DNA of 60,101 nt, taken from the NCBI GenBank assembly GCA_027490955.1, contig JAIXXB010000032.1, forward strand, positions 1-60,101. The letters run 5' to 3'. This DNA is from Rhodobacter sp. GTDB lineage: Bacteria > Pseudomonadota > Alphaproteobacteria > Rhodobacterales > Rhodobacteraceae. Below, one piece after another: positions 8,959-17,416 of this stretch. How positions within the stretch are numbered: the stretch's first letter is position 1; each line of letters starts with the position of its first letter. Position numbers and translations under genes: made by a program. The notes below the pieces were generated by a model, which searched no databases, was not told the origin of the DNA, and saw only the letters and a list, made by a program, of their open reading frames with translations.

Positions 8959-10251
8959 ATGACCAAACTTTCAAAATTGGCCCTAGGGCTAAGCCTGAGT
9001 GTTGCTTTTGCGCCCTTCGCACTTGCGCAAGATGCAACCGAATTGACCATCGCTATCGTGAACAACGGCCACATGATCAACATGCAAAAGGTCGCTGAAG
9101 CCTATACCGAAAAAACTGGCGTCAAGCTGAACTGGGTCTCGTTGGAAGAAGGCGTTCTGCGCGAGCAGGTTACGTCTGATACCGCAACGGGCGGCGGGCA
9201 GTATGACATCATCAATATTGGTATGCAGGAAGCGCCAATTTGGGGCAAAGCGGGCTGGATCGAGCCTTTGAACTTTGGCCCCGAATATGACATCGACGAC
9301 ATGCTGCCAGCCATCCGCAACGGCCTGTCGGCTGATGGCCAGCTTTATGCAGCGCCTTTCTACGGCGAATCGTCGATGGTGATGTACCGCAAAGATTTGA
9401 CTGACGCGGCGGGCGTGACCATTGCTGACAATGACAGCTGGGATAACATCAAAAAAGCAGCCGCTGCCATTCACAACCCCGAAGGTGGTGTGTACGGCGT
9501 TTGCCTGCGCGGCAAACCCGGCTGGGGCGACAACATGGCCTTCGTGACCACGATGGTCAACTCTTTCGGTGGGGCATGGTTTGACAAAGATATGCGCCCA
9601 ACGATCGACTCGGATCAGTGGAAAGCAGCCATCAACTTCTACGTTGATTTGCTGGGCACCTATGGCCCTCCAGGGTCGGAAGGTAACTCGTTCAACGAAA
9701 TCTTGGCTTTGTATAACGAAGGCAAGTGCGGCATGTGGATTGACGCGACCATTGCAGCGTCGTTCCTGACTGTTCCAGGCGTGGCTTATGCCCAGTCGCC
9801 AAACGCGGGTAACCCCGTGGGTGCAAACTGGCTGTGGGCTTGGGCTATGGCGGTTCCTGCTGGCTCGCCCAATGCAGATGCTTCGAAAGCCTTTATCGAA
9901 TGGGCCACCTCGAAGGATTACATTGCAGCCGTGGCTGCGCATCCTGACTTTGGCTGGAAATCGGTTCCAACGGGCACACGCGCCTCGACCTATGCTTCGG
10001 CAGAATTCCAAGCGGCTGCACCTTTCGCCGCTGCTGAATTGAAAGCAATCGAGACCGCCGCACCAGAAGCCACCGACATCAAGCCATATGTTGGCGTGCA
10101 ATTCGCAGCGATCCCTGAATTCCCAGAGGTTGGCGGCGCAGTTGCCCAAGAAATCGCCGCCGCCTTGTCGGGTGCAAAGACTGTGGATGAGGCCTTGGCC
10201 GCAGCACAGGCCGCCGCTGACAAGATCATGTCCGAGGCTGGCTACTATTAA
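8959..10251 (+). CDS. smoE: Polyol ABC transporter, periplasmic binding protein
   Basis: The protein has 430 residues with a Sec signal peptide (residues 1-23, cleavage after ALA in FALAQDA). The mature part is a family-1 solute-binding protein closely resembling sorbitol/mannitol-binding SmoE (TELTIAIVNNGHMINMQKVA, QYDIINIGMQEAPIWGKAGW). It captures sugar alcohols in the periplasm for the SmoF/SmoG permease. It is first in a seven-gene operon that also encodes two polyol dehydrogenases, which fixes the substrate class; the exact polyol is not determinable. A strong GGGAGGAAATC site precedes the ATG. The hairpin after the gene probably makes the binding protein more abundant than the membrane subunits. 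Confidence 0.9.
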   Translation: MTKLSKLALGLSLSVAFAPFALAQDATELTIAIVNNGHMINMQKVAEAYTEKTGVKLNWVSLEEGVLREQVTSDTATGGGQYDIINIGMQEAPIWGKAGWIEPLNFGPEYDIDDMLPAIRNGLSADGQLYAAPFYGESSMVMYRKDLTDAAGVTIADNDSWDNIKKAAAAIHNPEGGVYGVCLRGKPGWGDNMAFVTTMVNSFGGAWFDKDMRPTIDSDQWKAAINFYVDLLGTYGPPGSEGNSFNEILALYNEGKCGMWIDATIAASFLTVPGVAYAQSPNAGNPVGANWLWAWAMAVPAGSPNADASKAFIEWATSKDYIAAVAAHPDFGWKSVPTGTRASTYASAEFQAAAPFAAAELKAIETAAPEATDIKPYVGVQFAAIPEFPEVGGAVAQEIAAALSGAKTVDEALAAAQAAADKIMSEAGYY

Positions 10252-10273
10252 TCCTCCCAAGGGTTAAACGGGG

Positions 10274-10300
10274 GGCCCGGTGCACAACACCGGGCCTTTC
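10274..10300 (+). terminator. Attenuating hairpin between smoE and smoF
   Basis: GGCCCGGTG (10274-10282) pairs perfectly with CACCGGGCC (10288-10296), with a 5-nt loop and a short TTT tail. It is typical of partial terminators or stabilisers behind binding-protein genes. Confidence 0.65.
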
Positions 10301-10391
10301 CATTCCACAAGATAGCCAGATGGGGCTAGACGTGGGCTTGGATGTGCCTAACATCCGCAAGATAGAATTTCGCGTCACAAAGGTGTGCATC

Positions 10392-11330
10392 ATGGCGAAC
10401 CGAATGATCCCCAGATTGCTGCAAGCGCCTGCTGTTGCGCTGCTTTTGGTGTGGATGATCGTCCCGCTGAGCATGACAATTTTCTTTTCGCTGATCCGTT
10501 ATGTGCTCAACAGTGCCAACCGCCCTGAATGGACAACGCCCAGCCTTTCCAATTGGCGCGGCCTTGGCAATTTCCAATACGTCTTGGAAAATGATGATTT
10601 CTGGGTGGCCATTGCCAATAGCCTGATGATCGTGTGCAGCATTTTGGTGCTGACAGTTATTCTGGGCCTTGCCATCGCAGTGCTGATCAACCGCAGCTTT
10701 CCGGGGCGCGGGATTGTGCGGGTGCTGCTGATTTCGCCCTTTTTCGTGATGCCCGCGGTGAATGCGGTTTTGTGGATTAACATGATCCTTGATCCTGTGC
10801 TGGGCCTGCAGGGCATTGCCGTGGGCGCGCTGAACACGATGGTCGATGGTCTGCGCGATTTTCCCGTTTTGGGGCATTTCTTTTCCCTTTGGCCGCAGTT
10901 AGAGCCGATCAGTTTTCGCGCGGCGCAAACCTCGGCCTATGCGGTGATAATGATGGTCACTTGGCAATGGACACCTTTTGCTGTGCTGATTTTCATGACC
11001 TCGCTGCAATCTGAAGATGAATCGCAAAAAGAAGCGGCAATTTTGGATGGGGCCAGCCCATGGTCGCAGTTCATCAACCTGACAGTGCCGCATTTGGCCC
11101 GCGCCATTGCGATTGTGGTGATGATCCAATCCATCTTTCATCTGTCGCTTTATGCTGAAATTGAAATTGTCAGCCGCGGCAATGGCAACACAAACTTGCC
11201 GTATCTTATTGGTGAATTCGCCTCGAACAACATTGGCGCGGCCAGTGCCACGGGGCTTTTCGCTGTTCTTCTTGCCAATATCGTCGCAATCTTTTTGCTG
11301 CGGATGATTGGCAAAAGCTTGATGGATTAG
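10392..11330 (+). CDS. smoF: Polyol ABC transporter permease
   Basis: The protein has 312 residues and about six hydrophobic segments. The MalF-type EAA loop is recognisable as KEAAILDGASPWSQFINLTVP near residue 218, which contacts the ATPase. ATG 10392 is chosen because AAAGG lies just upstream and the protein then begins with the usual short cytoplasmic tail (MANRMIPRLLQ). The longer frame from 10320 adds an atypical leader. It pairs with SmoG to form the inner-membrane channel. The gap to smoG is 11 bp. Confidence 0.87.
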   Translation: MANRMIPRLLQAPAVALLLVWMIVPLSMTIFFSLIRYVLNSANRPEWTTPSLSNWRGLGNFQYVLENDDFWVAIANSLMIVCSILVLTVILGLAIAVLINRSFPGRGIVRVLLISPFFVMPAVNAVLWINMILDPVLGLQGIAVGALNTMVDGLRDFPVLGHFFSLWPQLEPISFRAAQTSAYAVIMMVTWQWTPFAVLIFMTSLQSEDESQKEAAILDGASPWSQFINLTVPHLARAIAIVVMIQSIFHLSLYAEIEIVSRGNGNTNLPYLIGEFASNNIGAASATGLFAVLLANIVAIFLLRMIGKSLMD

Positions 11331-11341
11331 GGGGCAGACAA

Positions 11342-12178
11342 ATGGCCGCAGTTACCGATCGTTCCACATTGGGACATTTGCTTTGGCCCGCGCTGGCATG
11401 GGCCGTGGCAATCGTCTTTTTCTTTCCGATTTTTTGGATGGTTTTTACCAGCTTTAAAACGGATGCGGATGCCGTCAAGCCAGAGCATTTGCTGTTTTTC
11501 ACGCCCACGTTGGAAAACTATGTCAACATGGCGCAGAATTACGATTATTGGCGCTTTGCGACCAATTCGGCCATCACCTCGGTTTTTGCGACCTTGATTT
11601 CGCTGTTTGTGGGTATTCCTGCGGCCTATGCCATGGCCTTTGATCCCAGCGCCAAAACCAAGGATATTCTGGTCTGGATGCTGTCAACCAAAATGCTGCC
11701 TGCCGCTGCGGTGTTGTATCCGATGACATTCTTGACCAAGAATTTCCTAGGGATTTACGACACGCATTTTTTGGTGATCCTTGTGCTGTGTCTGATCAAT
11801 CTGCCCATCGTGATTTGGATGCTGTTCACCTATTTCAAAGAGATTCCCAAAGAAATCATCGAAGCAGGCAAGATGGACGGGGTGACCATTTGGGGCGAGA
11901 TTAAGGATATCTTGATCCCGCTGGCATGGGGCGGCATTGCATCCACCGCGCTGTTGACCTTTATTTTCTGTTGGAACGAGGCCTATTGGACAGTGCGCCT
12001 GACCACGATTGACGCGGCCACCCTGTCCAAACTGATCGAAGGCAACCGCGCGCCCGAAGGTTTATTCTTTGGCCGTCTTTCGGCGGTATCAACGGCAGCC
12101 GTGGCCCCGATCATTGTATTGGGCTGGTTCTGCCAAAAGCAACTTGTTCAAGGCCTTACATTCGGAGCTGTCAAATGA
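11342..12178 (+). CDS. smoG: Polyol ABC transporter permease
   Basis: The protein has 278 residues, a MalG-type permease with six membrane segments. The EAA loop reads EIIEAGKMDGVTIWGEIKDILIP near residue 176. A FWMVFTSFKTDADAV segment after the first helix is characteristic of carbohydrate-uptake-1 permeases. Its stop overlaps the start of the next gene by four bases (ATGA), so translation of the dehydrogenase is probably coupled. Function follows from its place in the smo operon. Confidence 0.87.
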   Translation: MAAVTDRSTLGHLLWPALAWAVAIVFFFPIFWMVFTSFKTDADAVKPEHLLFFTPTLENYVNMAQNYDYWRFATNSAITSVFATLISLFVGIPAAYAMAFDPSAKTKDILVWMLSTKMLPAAAVLYPMTFLTKNFLGIYDTHFLVILVLCLINLPIVIWMLFTYFKEIPKEIIEAGKMDGVTIWGEIKDILIPLAWGGIASTALLTFIFCWNEAYWTVRLTTIDAATLSKLIEGNRAPEGLFFGRLSAVSTAAVAPIIVLGWFCQKQLVQGLTFGAVK

Positions 12179-12939
12179 CTTTCAATCCCGCCCCCACCGA
12201 TCTGACCGGCAAGATCGCCTTTGTGACAGGCGCATCAGGCGGCATTGGGGCTGCGACAGTGGCCCATTTTGCTGCCCTTGGCGCGACAGTTTACGCCACC
12301 GATATGGCGGATAGTTTTCACGGCCCTGCCACCTATCGGCGCATCGATTTGCTAAACCCCGCCGATCTGGACGCCTGCTGCGCATGGATTGGCGAAGTAA
12401 AGCCCGATATTTTGTTCAACAATGCCGCGATTTTCGGCATGGGCTCGGTGCTGGAGGCGGGAGATTTGGCGCAATATGACCTGTTGTTTGGGGTCAATGT
12501 GCGCGCCTTTTATGCCGTGATGCAGGCGGCGGCAAAATCGATGGTGGCAAATGGACAGCGCGGGTCAATCATCAACATGGCCAGCCAAGCAGGCCATCGC
12601 GGCGAGGCCTTGGTTGCCCATTACTGCGCCACCAAGGCGGCTGTCATCAGCTATACCCAATCTGCCGCGCTGGCGCTAGCGCCCTATAAAGTGCGGGTGA
12701 ATGCCATCAGCCCAGGTGTGATTGACACGCCGATGTGGGCCTCGGTGGATGCGCTGTTCGCCAAGTTTGAAGGCAAGGCCATCGGCCAAAAGAAACGCGA
12801 AGTGGGCCTTGCTGTGCCCTTGGGCCATATGGGCGCGCCCGAAGATGTGGCGCGCGCGGCGGTGTTTTTGGCCTGCGATCAGTCTTCCTATATGACGGCC
12901 CAAACCATCGGCGTTGATGGCGGCAATGTGCTGAGGTAG
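12175..12939 (+). CDS. smoS: SDR-family polyol dehydrogenase (SmoS-like)
   Basis: The protein has 254 residues, a classical short-chain dehydrogenase length. The NAD-binding motif TGASGGIGA is at about residues 18-26, NNAA at about 82, the active site HYCATK (Tyr-x3-Lys) near 149, and the PGVIDTPMW lid after it. The C-terminal part (WASVDALFAKFEGKAIGQKKREVG) follows the pattern I recall for rhodobacteral sorbitol/galactitol dehydrogenase. It would oxidise the imported polyol to a ketose in the cytoplasm. Start and stop are coupled to smoG (ATGA), and the AraC gene follows after 3 bp. Confidence 0.8.
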   Translation: MTFNPAPTDLTGKIAFVTGASGGIGAATVAHFAALGATVYATDMADSFHGPATYRRIDLLNPADLDACCAWIGEVKPDILFNNAAIFGMGSVLEAGDLAQYDLLFGVNVRAFYAVMQAAAKSMVANGQRGSIINMASQAGHRGEALVAHYCATKAAVISYTQSAALALAPYKVRVNAISPGVIDTPMWASVDALFAKFEGKAIGQKKREVGLAVPLGHMGAPEDVARAAVFLACDQSSYMTAQTIGVDGGNVLR

Positions 12940-12942
12940 CCC

Positions 12943-13830
12943 ATGTCGATCATTGAACCAGAAATCGAAAAGGTAGATCGCAGCACGCGCTCTATTCGAT
13001 ATCTGCAACATGGCTGGCCGTCTGATCTGTGCCGTTGGCATGCGCATGAAGAATACGAGTTGCACCTGATTGTCGAGACGCGCGGCAAAGCCTTTGTTGG
13101 CGATTATATCGGCGATTTTGGCCCGGGTGATTTGTTTCTGACAGGGCCAAACCTGCCGCATAACTGGATGACGGATCAGGTCTGGAATGAACCTGTCGCG
13201 GTGCGCGATATGCTGGTGCAGTTCAGCCACGATTCGGTGCAAAAACTGGCCGAAGGTTTTCCAGAGTTTTCCCAAGTGCTGAAAATGCTGCAACTGGCGC
13301 AATCAGGCATCTTGTTTGAAGGGTTCAACCCAACCTTTGCGCGCGGCCATATGGAAGCGATCCGTGAAAGCCGTGGGGCAGAACGTATTTTGGCCTTTGT
13401 CCGTTTTTTGGTGCGGCTGAATGAACATGCCGAAAAGCGCACGCTGTCGGTTGTCAAATTGATGCAGCCTGCGGGGGGCGGCAAACATGCCCGTATCGCG
13501 CAGGTGGTCGATCACGTGACCAAGTATTTCGATGAAGAATTGACTGTCGCCCAAGCGGCGAAAATGGCAAGCATGACGGAAATCACCTTTAGCCGCAATT
13601 TTCAGGCCTTTACGGGGCATGGGTTTATCGAGTTTCTGAACTTGATCCGTGTGGGCCAAGCCTGCGCGCGCCTTTATGCCAGTGACGATCAGATCATCAC
13701 CATCGCGCAAGATGCGGGCTTTAAAAGCCTTGCAAATTTCAACCGCCATTTTCGGCGCCACAAAGGCATGACGCCTTCGGCCTATCGCGACGCGGCCCGT
13801 AAAGACCTGTTGCCAACCTCGGAGACTTAA
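12943..13830 (+). CDS. AraC-family transcriptional regulator of the polyol operon
   Basis: The protein has 295 residues. An N-terminal cupin-like sensor domain (CRWHAHEEYELHLI, PGDLFLTGPNLPHNW; residues about 25-80) is followed by a C-terminal double helix-turn-helix (LTVAQAAKMASMTEITFSRNF and ITIAQDAGFKSLANFNRHFRRHKGMTP). Such proteins usually activate catabolic operons when the sugar is bound. It is embedded between the SDR gene and mtlK with gaps of 2-3 bp, so it is cotranscribed with its presumed targets, giving positive feedback. The binding sites are expected upstream of smoE but were not identified. Confidence 0.85.
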   Translation: MSIIEPEIEKVDRSTRSIRYLQHGWPSDLCRWHAHEEYELHLIVETRGKAFVGDYIGDFGPGDLFLTGPNLPHNWMTDQVWNEPVAVRDMLVQFSHDSVQKLAEGFPEFSQVLKMLQLAQSGILFEGFNPTFARGHMEAIRESRGAERILAFVRFLVRLNEHAEKRTLSVVKLMQPAGGGKHARIAQVVDHVTKYFDEELTVAQAAKMASMTEITFSRNFQAFTGHGFIEFLNLIRVGQACARLYASDDQIITIAQDAGFKSLANFNRHFRRHKGMTPSAYRDAARKDLLPTSET

Positions 13831-13832
13831 GA

Positions 13833-15254
13833 ATGACCACCGCGCGCACGACCTCTATCTATGCAACCGATTACAGCCGAGACGCCTGCCAAATTGGCGT
13901 GGTTCATTTGGGCTTTGGGGCCTTTCACCGCGCGCATCAATCGGTCTATTTGGACGATTACATGCAGGCCAGCGGTGATTTGCGCTGGGGCGTGGCGGCA
14001 GTGAACCTGCGCCAAAGCGAGACGCCGCAGCTTTTGGCCGCAGCCCAAGATATTGCGCGCCATGACGGCTATTTTCTGAAATCCATCTCTGCCGAGGGTG
14101 AAGTCGCGCTGCGGCGTGTGCGCTGCCATGTGCATTTCGCCGATTGGGCCAGTGCGCGCAGCGAGGCCGAGGCGCTACTGGCGCGGCCTTCGGTGCATTT
14201 GGTCACGATCACTGTCACCGAAAGTGGCTATTACACCGACCCGCATGGCGCGCTGAATGTGGCAGATGAGGTGATCGCCGCAGAACTGCGTGGCGCCGCC
14301 GCGCACAGCGTCTATGGCTATCTGCGCGCCGCGCTGGCCGCGCGGGTTGCGGCCACAGGAGCGCCCATCACCATCGCCTGCTGCGACAACATCCGCCAAA
14401 ATGGCAAAATGCTGCACCGTAACTTGCTGGCCTATCTGCGCGCCTGCGGGGACAATGCTTTGGCCGATTGGGTCGAGGCAAACGTGGCCTTCCCTTGCTC
14501 GATGGTCGATCGCATTACGCCGCGCAGCCCCGCCAGTCTTGCCGAGGAAATGACGGCCCTGATCGGTGACACTGTGCGCGCGCCCATCATGGCCGAAGAT
14601 TTCATCCAATGGGTGTTGCAAGACAGCGCGCGCGCGCCGATGCCCGATCTGGCCAAAGTGGGTGTGACTGTGACCCATGATGTCGATCCCTATGAAGAAA
14701 CCAAAATCCGTATCCTCAATGGCGGGCATACGGCCTTGGTCTATCTGGCGGCCTTGGACGGGATTGTGACCTTTGACGGCGCAATGCGCGCGCCGCATTT
14801 GCTGGCCCATTTTCAGGCCTTCGAGACGGGCGAGGTTTTGCCTGCCCTGACCCTTGATTTGCCGTTTTCCAAACAGGAGTATTTGGCCAATATTACCCGC
14901 CGTTTTGGCAATAAGGCCATTGGCGACACTGTGGCGCGCATCAGCGCCGATGGCATGGCCAAGTTTCCCATCTTTATCCGCCCGACTTTGGCGGGCTGTT
15001 TGCAACAGGGCATTTTGCCCCTTTATACCATTCGGTCCATCGCCAGTTGGTATGTCTTTGCCCGCCATGTTGCGGCTGGGAAAATTCCCTTTGACTATCT
15101 AGAGCCAAGCTGGGACGCGCTGCGCGCCATGCTGGGCAAAGATGAGTTTGTCACCAGCCCGCGCCTGTGGGGCGATTTGCCACAAACCTATCCAGTTTTC
15201 GCCGAAACTCTGCGGCGTGAAATTTCTGAAATGGAGAAAAAATGTCCAGTCTAA
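13833..15254 (+). CDS. mtlK: Mannitol 2-dehydrogenase
   Basis: The protein has 473 residues, close to the usual length of polyol-specific long-chain dehydrogenases. The N-terminal NAD-binding region includes [21 protein letters not shown]. The family active-site motif K-x5-N-x3-H is visible as KIRILNGGH near residue 290. It oxidises D-mannitol (and probably D-arabitol or sorbitol) to the 2-ketose with NAD. The start follows the AraC stop by 2 bp, and the last 13 bp overlap the ATPase gene, so the operon is translationally compact. Confidence 0.9.
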   Translation: MTTARTTSIYATDYSRDACQIGVVHLGFGAFHRAHQSVYLDDYMQASGDLRWGVAAVNLRQSETPQLLAAAQDIARHDGYFLKSISAEGEVALRRVRCHVHFADWASARSEAEALLARPSVHLVTITVTESGYYTDPHGALNVADEVIAAELRGAAAHSVYGYLRAALAARVAATGAPITIACCDNIRQNGKMLHRNLLAYLRACGDNALADWVEANVAFPCSMVDRITPRSPASLAEEMTALIGDTVRAPIMAEDFIQWVLQDSARAPMPDLAKVGVTVTHDVDPYEETKIRILNGGHTALVYLAALDGIVTFDGAMRAPHLLAHFQAFETGEVLPALTLDLPFSKQEYLANITRRFGNKAIGDTVARISADGMAKFPIFIRPTLAGCLQQGILPLYTIRSIASWYVFARHVAAGKIPFDYLEPSWDALRAMLGKDEFVTSPRLWGDLPQTYPVFAETLRREISEMEKKCPV

Positions 15255-16276
15255 CCCTGCGCGATGTGCGCAAGAAATATGGTGCCGTCGATGTCATGCA
15301 CGGCGTGGATTTGGATATCGAGGACGGCGAATTCATCGTATTCGTTGGCCCGTCGGGCTGCGGGAAATCGACCTTGCTGCGGATGATTGCGGGGCTAGAG
15401 GAAATCTCGGGCGGGACAATCGCGATTGGTGATCAGGTGGTCAATGACATCGCCGCATCCAAGCGGGGCGTGGCGATGGTGTTTCAAAACTATGCGCTTT
15501 ACCCGCATATGAGCGTGTATAAGAACATGGCCTTTGGCCTGAAACAGGCCAAAACGCATCCGATGGAAATAGACCGCCGTGTGCGGGCCGCGGCCGAGAT
15601 CTTGCAGATCACCGATTATCTGGATCGCAGCCCGCGCAATTTGTCGGGGGGGCAGCGCCAGCGCGTGGCCATTGGCCGTGCCATCGTGCGCGATCCGAAA
15701 GTGTTTTTGTTTGACGAGCCTTTGTCCAACCTTGACGCTGCTTTGCGGGTGCAAACACGTCTGGAGATTGCCCGCCTACATCAGCGCCTGAAGACCACGA
15801 TGATTTATGTCACCCATGACCAAGTCGAAGCGATGACTTTGGCCGACAAAATCGTGGTTTTGCGCGCAGGCAAAATCGAGCAGGTCGGCACGCCGATTGA
15901 TCTGTACGAGCGCCCCGCCAATAGCTTTGTCGCGCAATTCATCGGCAGCCCAAAGATGAATTTCTTTTCAAAGGCTGATTTGACAGGTGATGTTGCGGCC
16001 CTGTTGGAAAAGGCTTTTGCAAAGGATGAAATCATTGGCATGCGCCCCGAACATTTGTCCCCCGCTGCCAAGGGCAAGGCTGTGCTAGAGGGCAAACTGG
16101 AATTGGTCGAGAATCTGGGCGAATATGCTTTGGCCCATTTAACCACCGAAACTGGGGTTGAGTTTATCGCCAAGGTTGAAAAGCCGCCTGCCATCGCCTT
16201 GGGCGACATGATGCAGTTTTCGATCCGGCCTGATTTGGTGCATGTTTTTGACGTGGCCACGGGTCTGCGCGTCTAA
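15242..16276 (+). CDS. smoK: Polyol ABC transporter ATP-binding protein (MalK/UgpC type)
   Basis: The protein has 344 residues. Walker [10 protein letters not shown] (about 37-45), Q-loop [10 protein letters not shown], signature [14 protein letters not shown], Walker [13 protein letters not shown] and switch VTHDQ are all intact. A C-terminal MalK-like regulatory (TOBE) domain ([11 protein letters not shown]) is present. It energises SmoFG and ends the operon. It begins inside mtlK (13-bp overlap), with GGAGAAAA as ribosome site. Confidence 0.9.
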   Translation: MSSLTLRDVRKKYGAVDVMHGVDLDIEDGEFIVFVGPSGCGKSTLLRMIAGLEEISGGTIAIGDQVVNDIAASKRGVAMVFQNYALYPHMSVYKNMAFGLKQAKTHPMEIDRRVRAAAEILQITDYLDRSPRNLSGGQRQRVAIGRAIVRDPKVFLFDEPLSNLDAALRVQTRLEIARLHQRLKTTMIYVTHDQVEAMTLADKIVVLRAGKIEQVGTPIDLYERPANSFVAQFIGSPKMNFFSKADLTGDVAALLEKAFAKDEIIGMRPEHLSPAAKGKAVLEGKLELVENLGEYALAHLTTETGVEFIAKVEKPPAIALGDMMQFSIRPDLVHVFDVATGLRV

Positions 16277-16285
16277 CAGGGCCAA

Positions 16286-16335
16286 AACCCCGCCGCAGCG
16301 CCAGACAGGGCAGGCGGCGGGGTTGCCCTGCCTTT
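16286..16335 (+). terminator. Terminator of the polyol operon
   Basis: AACCCCGCCGC (16286-16296) pairs perfectly with GCGGCGGGGTT (16314-16324), 11 bp, with a 17-nt loop. It begins 9 bp after the smoK stop. The T-run is weak. Confidence 0.7.
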
Positions 16336-16410
16336 GCTTTGGGGCCTTGCCCTACGTTCTGCGTAGGCTTTGCCAAAGAGAAATAACCAACTGTTTGGCC
16401 TCAATTAAAA

Positions 16411-16420
16411 CACGATTCAT
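16411..16420 (+). promoter_or_regulatory. CACGATTCAT element (weak match to the 21.2-kb site)
   Basis: CACGAT followed by an AT-rich tail, 70 bp upstream of the 46-aa ORF and in the same orientation as the stronger copies before the Lrp and sulfate genes. The six-base core alone is not rare, so this could be chance. Confidence 0.25.
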
Positions 16421-16489
16421 ATTATCGACATTTTCTGTCTCTGTGATAGGTTTTCATGGTAATCCAGCCAAGACGAAGGGGTTTTCGCC

Positions 16490-16630
16490 ATGTGGAGCCT
16501 GTCTGTTCTGCATCACCTTGCGCCCAGTAATGCGCCACATGCGCGCGCCGTGCCGCGCCAAGACGCGCATCAGATGGGGCTTGGTTGGGCGCGCATTTAC
16601 ACCATCCTGCGCGCCGCATTAGTCAAGTAA
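16490..16630 (+). CDS. Small ORF, 46 aa, unrecognised
   Basis: ATG 16490 is preceded by AAGGGG at good spacing and ends at TAA 16630, 12 bp before the next gene. The product begins MWSLSVLHHLAPS, is rich in Ala, Arg and His, and has no obvious signal peptide or membrane helix. The mRNA can form a stem from ATGCGCG near 16530 with CGCGCAT near 16570. It could be a real small protein, a leader peptide regulating the next gene, or chance. I do not recognise it. Confidence 0.4.
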   Translation: MWSLSVLHHLAPSNAPHARAVPRQDAHQMGLGWARIYTILRAALVK

Positions 16631-16642
16631 AGGGGTGCGATC

Positions 16643-17173
16643 ATGGGAAAAATTGATCTAAATGACGCGATTTTGCCGCTGTCACCTGCGCTGCAAACTA
16701 TGCCTGCGGTGCAGGGCTATGCCGCCCATACCGCGCAGGCGCGCGTGAATATCCATGGGCGCAGCAGCCGTGGCGCTGACCTGCTTGCTGTGGCCTATTT
16801 GGTCTGCCTCTGGGCAGGGGCCGCGCGTTTGGCGGGGCTATTTGCCGCGCGCTTGGATGGCGCATGGCCCGCACATCCGCCGATCTCGCAGCGCATAGGT
16901 TTGGCGCTGGAAGATAGGGCCATGGCCATCGGCCCCTATGGTGATTTGCCCTTTGCACCAGTGGCGCTGACAGACTTTGCAGCACTGCTGCGCAGGCGCA
17001 ATGTGCCAGCACAGATCAGTGCAGCGCTGACCTATGGCTTGGCAATTCTGCAGGGCCGCGCCGCCAGCGCAGAGGGAAGTGCTGCACAGGCAGATGCGAT
17101 TGCCCATATCATCGGCTATGCGCAGCGCCTTATCCTTTTGGGGCCAGCGCGGGCGCGGCCATTGCGTCACTGA
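16643..17173 (+). CDS. Hypothetical protein, 176 aa
   Basis: An AAAGGGG ribosome site precedes ATG 16643. The protein starts MGKIDLNDAILPLSPALQ and has an alanine-rich helical centre (LLAVAYLVCLWAGAARLAGLFAARL, moderately hydrophobic, perhaps amphipathic) and a leucine-rich C-terminus. There is no motif or family I recognise. It follows the 46-aa ORF by 12 bp and may share its promoter. Codon use resembles the surrounding genes, so foreign origin is not indicated. Confidence 0.6.
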   Translation: MGKIDLNDAILPLSPALQTMPAVQGYAAHTAQARVNIHGRSSRGADLLAVAYLVCLWAGAARLAGLFAARLDGAWPAHPPISQRIGLALEDRAMAIGPYGDLPFAPVALTDFAALLRRRNVPAQISAALTYGLAILQGRAASAEGSAAQADAIAHIIGYAQRLILLGPARARPLRH

Positions 17174-17416
17174 TGCTTTGCAGGCCAGTAGACTGCACCA
17201 AAGTACGCCGCGATTGCACTTGCCTTCTATAAGGATGGCAGGTGGATTGGCGCGCGCAATGCAGCGGCTTGCATCGCTGCAACGCCTCGTATGCGCGATC
17301 ATCGCCGGCAATTGATGCACCTGTGATCGGGCCAGCCCTGATATGCAGTCAACGTCACAGGGTGCGCCTGTGGCTGGTGCAGGGCTGGTGGTTTGGGTTC
17401 TGGCCAGCAGCAGGGG

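Noticed and set aside
8989-10260. 423-codon open frame antisense to the polyol-binding protein
   Set aside because: It mirrors smoE codon structure, has no ribosome site, and smoE is a clear family member on the plus strand.
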